The notes under the pieces: generated by a model
The model's input: the letters and a program-made list of their open reading frames with translations, nothing else
Databases searched by the model: none
What the model was told of the DNA's origin: nothing
Program-made: the position numbers and the translations under genes
Shown: in pieces, positions 27,529-35,654 of the stretch
Position numbering within the stretch: position 1 is the first letter of the stretch
Layout of the letters: each line of letters begins with the position of its first letter
Assembly: GCF_900167945.1 (NCBI RefSeq)
Contig: NZ_FUZA01000006.1
Location: forward strand, 248,001-312,000
Length of the DNA stretch: 64,000 nt
Reading direction: 5' to 3'
From: Dyadobacter psychrophilus
GTDB taxonomy: Bacteria > Bacteroidota > Bacteroidia > Cytophagales > Spirosomataceae

Positions 27529-30078
27529 TCACCCACACTTCGAAGAACCGCAATCCTTGCACGTCAGGCAGCCTTCCTGATATAGCAAGTTCGTAGAATT
27601 GCAATTCTGGCATTTTTGCTTTTTGGCTTCTGTTCCATCTGGAATGTATTGTTTCAATGCGCGCGCAACGCCATTTTTCCAGGTGTTGATTGACTCGTCC
27701 AATTGTAGGCTGCCGATTAGATCCACCACTTTTTCGATAGGCATTCCGTGACGCAATGTGCTGGAAATCAGCTTGGCGTAGTTCCAATATTCGGGATTGA
27801 ATTTGTATGAAAGTCCTTCAATCGTTGTTTTATAACCTCTTGTATTCTTGTATTGGAAGTCATAACGTGAACTTCCGTCGGCTTCACGATTTTTAATGAT
27901 CACTCCCTCGTTAACCCATCTTGGCAGCAAAATACCGTCTTCGTCATCAGCCAAACCTGTAAAGATTTCATAAGGCAGGTTGTCTACAAGTCCAACAAAG
28001 GCAATCCATTTATCTTTTTTGTTTTGAAAACGAACAACATCCGCTTCAAGCACTTGCGGACGGGTTGTCGGAAAAGGTGCATTCAATGTGGTGCTTTCCT
28101 CTTTTTTCTCCGTGTTTGCAATCAAGACACCGGATCTCGAACCGTCACGATAAACTGTAACTCCCTTACAACCAGCTTTCCAAGCCTCCATGTAACATTC
28201 GCCAACCAATTCCTCTGTTACGTCATTAGGCATATTAATGGTCACGCTGATCGAATGATCAACCCACTTCTGGATCGCGCCCTGCATTTTCACCTTTTTC
28301 AGATAATCCACATCATTAGAAGTGGCCTTGTAGTAAGGCGATTTCTTTACGAGGTCATCGAGCTCTTTCTGTGCGTAGTTCTTGCTGATATCAAAGCCGT
28401 TAACCTCCATCCATTCCTTAAAACGGTGGTGAAAAACAACATATTCTTCCCAGGAATCACCAACTTCATCCACAAAATCCACGCGGACGTCTTTGTCTCC
28501 CGGATTCACCTTTCTCCTTCTTTTATACACAGGCAGGAAAACCGGCTCAATACCCGACGTTGTTTGCGACATCAAGCTCGTTGTTCCCGTTGGCGCAATC
28601 GTAAGCATGGCAATGTTACGACGGCCGTATTCCAGCATTTCATAGTAGAGCTGCGCATCTGCCTCTTTAAGCCTCAGAATGAATGGGTTATTCTTCTCCC
28701 TTTCCAAATCAAATATAGAAAAAGCACCTCGTTCTTTGGCTGTATTAACTGAACCACGGTAAGCTTCGAGCGCGACGGTTTTGTGTATTTCAACGGCAAA
28801 TTCAGTTCCCTCATCACTTCCGTAACGCAGGCCCAGCGCTGCAAGCATATCTCCCTCGGCGGTAATACCAATGCCCGTTCTTCTGCCCTCTCTTGCTTTG
28901 GTTTGAATGTTCAGCCACAAGTTGCGTTCCACTCTTTTAACCTCTTCGTCCTCCGGATCTTCGTCTATTTTTTGGAGTATTGCATCCACTTTTTCGAGTT
29001 CGAGGTCAATAATGTCGTCCATCATGCGCTGTGCAGCAGCGACGTGTTTTTTGAATAAACCCCAATTGAATGATGCCTCGCCGGTAAAAGGTTTATCGAC
29101 ATATGAAAATAAATTGATGGCCAGCAAGCGGCAGGAATCATACGGACACAACGGTATCTCGCCGCAAGGATTGGTAGAAACCGTTTCATAACCCAGATCG
29201 GCATAGCAATCGGGCACTGACTCGCGAATGATCGTGTCCCAAAACAAAATGCCAGGCTCAGCCGACTGCCACGCATTATGCACGATTTTCTTCCACAAAG
29301 CTGTCGCGTCGATGTCCTTAATGTGCGTTGGCGTTGTGCTTTTGATCGGATATTGCTGTTTATACGTTTCCCCGGATTCAACTGCACGCATGAATTCATC
29401 GTCGATACGGACAGAAACATTGGCGCCGGTCACTTTGCCTTGTTCTAGCTTCGCATTGATAAAATCCTCCGAATCCGGGTGCCTGATGGCAACAGAAAGC
29501 ATTAATGCGCCTCTCCGGCCATCCTGAGCCACTTCACGGGTCGAGTTGGAAAATCTTTCCATAAAGGGCACAATGCCGGTGGAAGTAAGCGCGGAATTCT
29601 TAACAGGCGATCCTTTTGGACGGATATGCGACAGATCGTGACCTACTCCGCCGCGTCTCTTCATCAGCTGCACCTGCTCCTGATCAATTTTCATAATGCC
29701 GCCGTATGAGTCGGAAGCACCATTGTTGCCGATCACGAAACAGTTGGATAGCGACGCAATCTGATACGGGTTACCAATGCCGGTCATCGGACTTCCCTGT
29801 GGAATAATGTATTTGAAATCCTTGATCAGATCAAACACTTCGTCTTCGCTTAGTGGATTAGGATAAAGCTGTTCAATCCGGGCAATTTCCTTCGCAATGC
29901 GTCTGTGCATATCATTCGGCGTAGCCTCAAATATTGCGCCATACGAATCTTTAAGTGCATACTTATTTACCCAAACTCGCGCGGCCAGATCGTCGCCCTT
30001 AAAGTATTGAAGAGAAGCCTGATACGCCTCGTCGCTTGTGTAGGTTTGCGCAGTTTGCGAAGGTTTTGTTGTTTCCAT
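27529..30078 (-). CDS. nrdJ: Adenosylcobalamin-dependent (class II) ribonucleotide reductase
   Basis: This enzyme reduces ribonucleotides using adenosylcobalamin to form the active-site thiyl radical, so it works with or without oxygen. The 849-residue protein has the barrel motifs RRGGVGHDLSHIRPKGSPV, NPCGEIPLCPYDSCRLLAIN, and APTGTTSLMSQTTSGIEPV. The C-terminus ends in a cysteine-rich tail (CQNCNSTNLLY, CLTCKDCGSSKCG) that can hold zinc and shuttle electrons from thioredoxin. Start 30078 is the only good ATG. No cobalamin riboswitch is visible in the 290-nt AT-rich leader; that leader contains an 11-bp inverted repeat at 30231-30261. The gene is transcribed away from the hmu operon, behind its terminator. 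Confidence 0.95.
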   Translation of the reverse strand: METTKPSQTAQTYTSDEAYQASLQYFKGDDLAARVWVNKYALKDSYGAIFEATPNDMHRRIAKEIARIEQLYPNPLSEDEVFDLIKDFKYIIPQGSPMTGIGNPYQIASLSNCFVIGNNGASDSYGGIMKIDQEQVQLMKRRGGVGHDLSHIRPKGSPVKNSALTSTGIVPFMERFSNSTREVAQDGRRGALMLSVAIRHPDSEDFINAKLEQGKVTGANVSVRIDDEFMRAVESGETYKQQYPIKSTTPTHIKDIDATALWKKIVHNAWQSAEPGILFWDTIIRESVPDCYADLGYETVSTNPCGEIPLCPYDSCRLLAINLFSYVDKPFTGEASFNWGLFKKHVAAAQRMMDDIIDLELEKVDAILQKIDEDPEDEEVKRVERNLWLNIQTKAREGRRTGIGITAEGDMLAALGLRYGSDEGTEFAVEIHKTVALEAYRGSVNTAKERGAFSIFDLEREKNNPFILRLKEADAQLYYEMLEYGRRNIAMLTIAPTGTTSLMSQTTSGIEPVFLPVYKRRRKVNPGDKDVRVDFVDEVGDSWEEYVVFHHRFKEWMEVNGFDISKNYAQKELDDLVKKSPYYKATSNDVDYLKKVKMQGAIQKWVDHSISVTINMPNDVTEELVGECYMEAWKAGCKGVTVYRDGSRSGVLIANTEKKEESTTLNAPFPTTRPQVLEADVVRFQNKKDKWIAFVGLVDNLPYEIFTGLADDEDGILLPRWVNEGVIIKNREADGSSRYDFQYKNTRGYKTTIEGLSYKFNPEYWNYAKLISSTLRHGMPIEKVVDLIGSLQLDESINTWKNGVARALKQYIPDGTEAKKQKCQNCNSTNLLYQEGCLTCKDCGSSKCG

Positions 30079-30230
30079 GGATATTTTATATGAAGAACAT
30101 TGGAGAAAAATCGAATGATAAATTTAACTCTTTTAAAACTTTGTTACTCATTAATATTTTAAATGTTTCCAGAAATAATCTGTATATAGTTGTTAATCAA
30201 TATAATAAAATTTTATAATGGTGAGAATGT

Positions 30231-30261
30231 TTACAAATTTTTTCTTTTTGAAAATTTGTAA
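30231..30261. repeat. AT-rich inverted repeat upstream of nrdJ
   Basis: TTACAAATTTT (30231-30241) and its exact complement (30251-30261) flank 9 nt, about 150 bp before nrdJ. It may be an operator or a leader hairpin. It does not clearly match the paired NrdR boxes. Confidence 0.4.
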
Positions 30262-30276
30262 TAAAATATCTGGCAC

Positions 30277-30303
30277 AAAAAAAACCGGCTCAATTGAAAC
30301 CGG
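30277..30303 (-). terminator. Terminator after the hmu operon
   Basis: On the minus strand, CCGG...CCGG with an inner TCA/TGA pairing is followed by eight T residues. It lies 67 nt past the hmuS stop. Confidence 0.65.
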
Positions 30304-30369
30304 AAATTTTTTAATTACTATGGCGAAATTTTATCTTAACTCAATTTTTTATGAATTCGATTCGAATCG

Positions 30370-31416
30370 TTATAACCGGCTAACCGATTTCTCAATCAGC
30401 GCTGGCCATTCGGGAAGCTCAGGAATTCCGGGCTTTCTTTTTCCAAAAAACTGATTGAACATTGTTCCTTCTTTGTCAATTAGCTCAATGCCTGTCACGA
30501 CACCATCTTCCGTCGGTTTTCTCACAACCCATGCCTCATCAATGGCATCCTGCCGCAGGTGCAGGTTGAATTCGGGATCCATAATGTTCAACCAGGGCCC
30601 CATAACAAAGATTTTGTTGATCGGGCCTGTATGGATTTGAATGCAGTTTGGGTTGGAAACAAAAACCATTATCGGCAATTGTTCTTCCGAAGCGGCTTCG
30701 AAAACAGTCTTCATACTTTCCGGCGTGATCCTGTAAGCATAACCTTCCGGAGCATTGCGCAATGCTTGTTTGCGCGTCAGGTTGTATTTCCGAAGCAGCG
30801 TGAAAAAATCATGGGTGTCTTTCAAAGCCAGCCATTCTGCTTGAAATGCTGCCCTGTCAATCTCAGTAACCGTATCTGATTCAGCCGGTTTCGGCGTTTT
30901 CTCCGCGATTAGCAAGCTCATGCCCTGATCTGGCGCGCTATATTTGGCTACTAATGTCTCGTATGCCTCTTTATTGCTTTTCTCAGTAAGATAGATTTTG
31001 TGGGTTGCGTCTCCAAAACTGTTGAAAAATTGCAAGCTGTGGCGGTCGTTTTCAGAAACAGCGAAGCCAAATTTCCAGTCGCCCAGGAAAAGCCTGAGGT
31101 CAATGTCTTCTCCTAAAACCAGGCCCACATGGTTATTAAAGGATATTTTCTCATAAACACCTTTCCGCTCGTGCACAACGTGATCATTGCGTGTGAGCGC
31201 CATTACATGCCCGAGCGAGCCTATTTCCTTCATTAATTCGCGGAAATCTCCGGCCAGCAATGTCACATATTCACCAATCCCGGTGGCCACGAGCTCTGCT
31301 TCTGTGGTGTTCAGTTCCTTCGCAGCATCCCGGATCCGGGTTTTTGGGTTGATAACCTTGAATTCGGACCAGCGTTCTTTCAGCTCAGTTCTTTCTGGTG
31401 ACAGGGTAGATTTCAT
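30370..31416 (-). CDS. hmuS: Haem-handling protein, HmuS/ChuS family (hemin-degrading factor)
   Basis: A 348-residue cytoplasmic protein of the HemS/HmuS/ChuS family, which binds imported haem and stores it or opens the ring to release iron. Two tandem halves are recognisable: RIRDAAKELNTTEAELVATG begins the first with VMALTRNDHVVHERKG, and the second begins near LKDTHDFFTLLRKYNLTRKQ and contains MVFVSNPNCIQIHTGPI and GPWLNIMDPEFNLHLRQDAI. The second-half His and Arg residues expected around the haem site are present. It is last in the hmuT-hmuU-hmuV-hmuS operon, 24 nt after hmuV. Confidence 0.92.
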   Translation of the reverse strand: MKSTLSPERTELKERWSEFKVINPKTRIRDAAKELNTTEAELVATGIGEYVTLLAGDFRELMKEIGSLGHVMALTRNDHVVHERKGVYEKISFNNHVGLVLGEDIDLRLFLGDWKFGFAVSENDRHSLQFFNSFGDATHKIYLTEKSNKEAYETLVAKYSAPDQGMSLLIAEKTPKPAESDTVTEIDRAAFQAEWLALKDTHDFFTLLRKYNLTRKQALRNAPEGYAYRITPESMKTVFEAASEEQLPIMVFVSNPNCIQIHTGPINKIFVMGPWLNIMDPEFNLHLRQDAIDEAWVVRKPTEDGVVTGIELIDKEGTMFNQFFGKRKPGIPELPEWPALIEKSVSRL

Positions 31417-31440
31417 TTTGATATTTTGTTATAATGATCT

Positions 31441-32235
31441 TTAATAATCCATGGAAACCATCGGCACATCAGGCACAATGACTGGATAACTCAAATTTTC
31501 GGACTGCACAATTTTCACCGGCAGCCCAAACACATCCTTTATAATACGCTCATTTAAAACCTCTTCCGGAGTTCCAATCGCATAACTTCGTCCGTTCTTC
31601 AACATTAAAACCTGGTCTGCATATTGCAACGCCTGATTGAGATCATGAACAACAGCCACAATCGAGAAACCCTTGGCCGCGAGTTCTTTGGCTAAGTGAA
31701 ATGTTTCAAACTGGTGCAAAAGATCCATCCCCGTTGTAGGCTCATCCAATAGCAAAACCCCGTTTTTAATTTCCCAAATCTGCGCCAATGCCCTCGCCAG
31801 CTGCACCCGCTGCTGCTCTCCGCCTGACAGTGTTGGGTAAGACTGGTTTTTTAAAGCGCCGATCCCCACTTTTTTAAGGCATACTTCTACAATTTCCAGG
31901 TCTTTTTGCGTAGGCTCGACTTCATAAAACGGATACCGGCCCATTAACACAATTTCCTGCACCGTAAATGACAAGCTGATCACATTTTGCTGAGATAAAA
32001 CTGCGCGCATTTTTGCCAGATCTCTCAATTTATGCTTTTTCAAATCTTTCCCATCAAGCAAAACAGAACCGGATGTTGGAGAAAGTTCGGCTGAAAGTAT
32101 TTTTATTAATGTAGATTTTCCCGCACCATTAGCGCCAACAACCGCCCAAAACTGGCCAGGCTGGACATTAAAACTTATATCCTTTAAAAGGGATTTGTTA
32201 CGCATCTCAAAACCGACATGACGAACCTCTATCAT
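31441..32235 (-). CDS. hmuV: Haem ABC transporter ATP-binding protein HmuV
   Basis: A 264-residue ABC ATPase of the FecE/BtuD type that powers haem uptake. Walker A is GANGAGKSTLIK, the Q loop is near VLSQQNV, the ABC signature is LSGGEQQRVQLARALAQ and Walker B is LLLDEPTTGMD. The start at 32235 is chosen because its ATG overlaps the hmuU stop as ATGA (32232-32235), a translational coupling junction; eight further upstream residues are possible but less likely. Confidence 0.93.
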   Translation of the reverse strand: MIEVRHVGFEMRNKSLLKDISFNVQPGQFWAVVGANGAGKSTLIKILSAELSPTSGSVLLDGKDLKKHKLRDLAKMRAVLSQQNVISLSFTVQEIVLMGRYPFYEVEPTQKDLEIVEVCLKKVGIGALKNQSYPTLSGGEQQRVQLARALAQIWEIKNGVLLLDEPTTGMDLLHQFETFHLAKELAAKGFSIVAVVHDLNQALQYADQVLMLKNGRSYAIGTPEEVLNERIIKDVFGLPVKIVQSENLSYPVIVPDVPMVSMDY

Positions 32236-33341
32236 AACCTTTTCCGTTTTTGCTCCCAAAGAATGTAGAGGAAGAATGGCGTCCCCAATAATGCTGTGAG
32301 AATTCCAATGGGAAGTTCCGACGGCGCTACGATTGTTCTGGAAAGCGTGTCTGCCAATGTGAGCACAATCGAACCGGCTAATGCCGAGCCAATCAGTAGT
32401 GTTTTATGGTTTGGACCAAATGCCGTGCGTATAATGTGCGGGACAACAAGTCCCACGAAACCAATTGTGCCGGCAACCGCAACGGACGCACCAACGCCCA
32501 AAGTTGCCAGAATAATCACTTTTCGCTTCAAAACCTTCAAATTCACACCCAGACTTCCCGCCTGGCTTTCGCCTAGCACGAGCAAGTTCAACGCTTTGGA
32601 AAGGTAAGGCATGAAAAATACAGAAATGCCTACAAATGGTAAAACGGCCAGCACGGACGTCCAGTTGGCCCCGCCTAAACTTCCCAGGTTCCAGAATGTA
32701 ATGGAACGGAGCTGCGCGTCATCGGCCAGATAGGTCATCAGCCCGGTCATAGCGCCTACGAAAGCATTGATAGCAATTCCGCAAAGAAGCAACGTTGTAA
32801 CCCCGCCGTCGCCGGTGATTTTTGAAAGTTGGTAAACCAATAATGTGGTTAAAGCCGCGCCCACAAATGCCACAAATGAAATGCCGTACACGCCGACCCA
32901 TTCATTTAATGCACTGAAATATTTGACATTAAGCATGATGACGAACACAGCAAATAGCGAGGCACCCGACGTCACACCGATTAATGTTGAATCCGCGATA
33001 GGATTGCGGAAAAGCCCCTGCAATGATGCCCCAGCAATGCCTAAGCCCGCTCCTATCAGCACTGCCAGGCAAACCCGCGGCAAACGGATCACCCAAAACA
33101 CGATGGACTTCTGCTCCTCAACCCGCGTTTCCTGAATAAAGCCTAGTTTCAGCGCAATGATTTCCCAAAGTTCCGCCAGCGAAATGGACAATGCTCCGGT
33201 GCAGGCCGAAAAAACCACGCATGCAAACAAAAGCGAACCGAGGATCCACGACATCTTACCCGTCGAAGACGGAAGTTGCAGTCGTTTTACTGATGCTGCA
33301 TTCGTTAATTGATCTGGTTCCTTTGCGATTTCAGCCAACAT
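32232..33341 (-). CDS. hmuU: Haem ABC transporter permease HmuU (FecCD family)
   Basis: A 369-residue inner-membrane permease with about ten hydrophobic helices after a polar N-terminus of about 30 residues. FecCD motifs are visible: RLPRVCLAVLIGAGLGIAGA, LQGLFRNPIADSTLIGVTSG, and GTIGFVGLVVPHIIR. It forms the channel for haem or haem-like iron complexes with HmuV and receives substrate from HmuT. It begins 6 nt after the hmuT stop and overlaps hmuV by 4 nt. Confidence 0.93.
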   Translation of the reverse strand: MLAEIAKEPDQLTNAASVKRLQLPSSTGKMSWILGSLLFACVVFSACTGALSISLAELWEIIALKLGFIQETRVEEQKSIVFWVIRLPRVCLAVLIGAGLGIAGASLQGLFRNPIADSTLIGVTSGASLFAVFVIMLNVKYFSALNEWVGVYGISFVAFVGAALTTLLVYQLSKITGDGGVTTLLLCGIAINAFVGAMTGLMTYLADDAQLRSITFWNLGSLGGANWTSVLAVLPFVGISVFFMPYLSKALNLLVLGESQAGSLGVNLKVLKRKVIILATLGVGASVAVAGTIGFVGLVVPHIIRTAFGPNHKTLLIGSALAGSIVLTLADTLSRTIVAPSELPIGILTALLGTPFFLYILWEQKRKRL

Positions 33342-33347
33342 TCAATT

Positions 33348-34187
33348 CTATTTTACTTTTTGCGAAAGTTCCAACGCCGCTTTGCCAAGTCGCGGCCCGA
33401 AGCCGGTTAGCAACTGACCATCCATAGAAATCACTTTTCTGTTTTTACCTGCGTTCGTGTTCGCAACGCCCGGCACTTTCAGCAATCCGTCCATACCCTG
33501 CAAGCTTTCCAATCCACTTGAAAACAGCACCAGCACGTCAGGATTGGCGGTTATCAGTGACTCGGCGGTCAATGGTTTGTATTCTGTAAATTCGCTCACC
33601 GCATTTTTATGGCCTGCAAGCGAAATCATTTTATCAATCGATGTGTCTGTCCCCGAAACCATTAATGTGCCCGTCCCCCTTGCATATATAAAGAGCAATT
33701 TTTTGGGTGATGCAGAGGTTTTAACCTTCGTAAAATCAGCCTGAAGCGATTTCACAAGTTTTTCCGCTTGTGCTGTCGCATTGAAATAAGCGCCTACATC
33801 CCGGATCAGTTTAATAGCGCCTTCTCTGGAATATTCATGTTTAAACTCGACCACTTTTTTACCACTGCTTTTGAGCTGCCTTACCACTGCCGGCAACAAT
33901 AAACTTTGGTCTGTATAAATGATAACATCCGGGTTTAATGTTAATATGCCTTCCGCCGCAATGGTCCTGTTATGGCCTATTTTAGGGATTTTTTCCAAAG
34001 AAGCGGGATAAGTGCTTGTTACATCCACGCCTATTAATTGTTTTTCCAAACCCAACCCACACAAAATCTCGCTCAGCGTCCCGTTTGCCGAAACAATGCG
34101 CTGTCCCGGACCCGCCACCGCATGGACCATTGCCGTGCAAAACAGCAAAAGGAAGGTCAGGGCCGGGCATAAACTATTCGATTGCAT
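33348..34187 (-). CDS. hmuT: Haem ABC transporter periplasmic binding protein HmuT
   Basis: A 279-residue periplasmic binding protein with a signal peptide (cleavage near VHAVAG). The fold is the two-lobe, rigid-helix type used for haem, cobalamin and siderophores: RIVSANGTLSEILCGLGLE and LIGVDVTSTYP in the N lobe, and VVEFKHEYSREGAIKLIRDVG before the linker helix. A lipobox is not convincing (Phe precedes the only Cys). It is the first gene of the hmu operon, so haem import is favoured over cobalamin because hmuS follows. No TonB-dependent receptor gene is in the window. Confidence 0.9.
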   Translation of the reverse strand: MQSNSLCPALTFLLLFCTAMVHAVAGPGQRIVSANGTLSEILCGLGLEKQLIGVDVTSTYPASLEKIPKIGHNRTIAAEGILTLNPDVIIYTDQSLLLPAVVRQLKSSGKKVVEFKHEYSREGAIKLIRDVGAYFNATAQAEKLVKSLQADFTKVKTSASPKKLLFIYARGTGTLMVSGTDTSIDKMISLAGHKNAVSEFTEYKPLTAESLITANPDVLVLFSSGLESLQGMDGLLKVPGVANTNAGKNRKVISMDGQLLTGFGPRLGKAALELSQKVK

Positions 34188-34243
34188 GGAGGTGTTCTCG
34201 TCTTTTAAGTATTTCGGTTGTGTGAGGCAAATATAAAATTATA

Positions 34244-34259
34244 ATTTAGACCAAATATA
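34244..34259 (-). promoter_or_regulatory. Putative hmu promoter with overlapping operator
   Basis: On the minus strand TATATTTG at 34252-34259 matches the -7 box; a second TATATTTG lies at 34228-34235. The imperfect palindrome ATTTAGACCAAAT (34244-34256) overlaps the first box. Its place before an iron/haem operon suggests an iron-responsive repressor site (Fur or DtxR family), but I cannot assign the regulator. Confidence 0.4.
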
Positions 34260-34367
34260 AATAATTAAGAAAAATTTACTTTTCCATTCGGGAAACAATT
34301 CCTCCGACTTTTATTATCGTAACTTCAAAACTTACGCGAACCGCCCTGGCCTTAGACCCATAACGTA

Positions 34368-35636
34368 TTGAAAAAGTTAGTCACGAATCTCACCTTCTGG
34401 GTTCTTACCGCCATCACGGCCGGTGCTTTAATGGGACATTATTTCCCAGAGCAGGCCGTAAAAATGGAAATCCTGGGAAAGGGTTTTATTTCAATTGTCA
34501 AAATCTTCATCAATCCCATCATTTTCCTGACCATTACATTGGGAATAATCGGGATGGGCGATTTGAAAAAAGTTGGGAAAGTCGGGGCCAAGGCGCTCAT
34601 TTATTTTGAAATTGTGACAACATTGGCATTGATTGTGGGGATTTTGGTTGCTAATGTCATCCAGCCCGGCGACGGGGTCGTAACGAGCAATTTGCAAAAA
34701 GGCGACGCCTCGGTATATGCTAATAAGGTGCAGGATTTCAGCTGGTTGCAATTTTTCCTGGATAACATTACGCTGCAAGTGCTGCTGTTTTCATTGGTGT
34801 TAGGAACTGTTTTAAGCAAATATTCAGGCAAAGAAAAAGTCACGGAATGGCTGAATTTCGCTTCTAAATACGTTTTCCGTGCTTTGCACCTGGTTATGAT
34901 CTTCGCGCCTATCGGAGCGTTCGGTGGGATGGCTTATACCATTGGGAAATATGGCATCGATACATTATTACCGCTTGCCAAGCTCATGGGAACGGTTTAT
35001 GCCACGATGGCGATCTTCATTTTCGGCGTTTTGGGGCTTGTTTTGAGAACATATAAGATCAGCTTGTGGTCCTATTTGAAATACATCCGCGAGGAATTGC
35101 TGATTGTGTTGGGCACATCTTCCTCGGAGGCCGGTTTGCCTTCCTTAATGGTCAAACTGGAACGGATGGGCTGTTCCAAACCGGTTGTGGGACTTGTGGT
35201 CCCTGCTGGTTATTCCTTTAATCTGGACGGAACGACGATCTATCTTTCCATGGCCACCATTTTTCTTGCGCAGGTTTTCAATGTGCATCTTACATTCGGG
35301 CAGATCCTGTCGCTGATCGGCATCCTGATGGTGACTTCCAAAGGTGCGGCGGGTGTGACCGGAAGCGGATTTGTAGTGCTTGCATCCACATTAACGGCTA
35401 TAAAAGTGATCCCTGTGGAAGGATTGGCCCTCCTTCTGGGCGTCGACCGATTCATGTCCGAAGCCCGTGCCATCACAAATTTCATAGGAAACGGCGTGGC
35501 TACGATCTGGCTGGCCAACAATGAAAAAGAATTCGACCGAAGCAAAATGGAATACGCCTTCGCAAACGTTCATCAGACGGAAAATGTTATCACCGATAAT
35601 CTGACGGACACAACCCAACGGGCGGATTCGGTTTAG
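34368..35636 (+). CDS. Dicarboxylate/amino acid:cation symporter (DAACS family)
   Basis: A 422-residue secondary transporter of the GltP/DctA/GltPh type that brings in C4-dicarboxylates, glutamate or aspartate with protons or sodium. Hallmarks are the serine-rich hairpin GTSSSEAGLPSLM, the FNLDGTTIYLSMATIF helix, and the second hairpin (MVTSKGAAGVTGSGF) followed by GVDRFMSEARAITNFIGN. The start is a TTG at 34368; no ATG gives the expected N-terminus (KKLVTNLTFWVLTAI). The KilA-N/peptidase gene starts 18 nt downstream, so co-transcription is possible. Confidence 0.92.
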   Translation: MKKLVTNLTFWVLTAITAGALMGHYFPEQAVKMEILGKGFISIVKIFINPIIFLTITLGIIGMGDLKKVGKVGAKALIYFEIVTTLALIVGILVANVIQPGDGVVTSNLQKGDASVYANKVQDFSWLQFFLDNITLQVLLFSLVLGTVLSKYSGKEKVTEWLNFASKYVFRALHLVMIFAPIGAFGGMAYTIGKYGIDTLLPLAKLMGTVYATMAIFIFGVLGLVLRTYKISLWSYLKYIREELLIVLGTSSSEAGLPSLMVKLERMGCSKPVVGLVVPAGYSFNLDGTTIYLSMATIFLAQVFNVHLTFGQILSLIGILMVTSKGAAGVTGSGFVVLASTLTAIKVIPVEGLALLLGVDRFMSEARAITNFIGNGVATIWLANNEKEFDRSKMEYAFANVHQTENVITDNLTDTTQRADSV

Positions 35637-35654
35637 AAATTTAAACACATACAC

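Noticed and set aside
28024..28752. A 242-codon open frame on the plus strand inside nrdJ
   Set aside because: It is antisense to a highly conserved coding region, has no family resemblance and no promoter, and codon use follows the real gene in reverse.
30079..30369. A cobalamin riboswitch upstream of nrdJ
   Set aside because: The leader is AT-rich and lacks the conserved B12-box and the compact multi-stem core; only a simple inverted repeat is visible.
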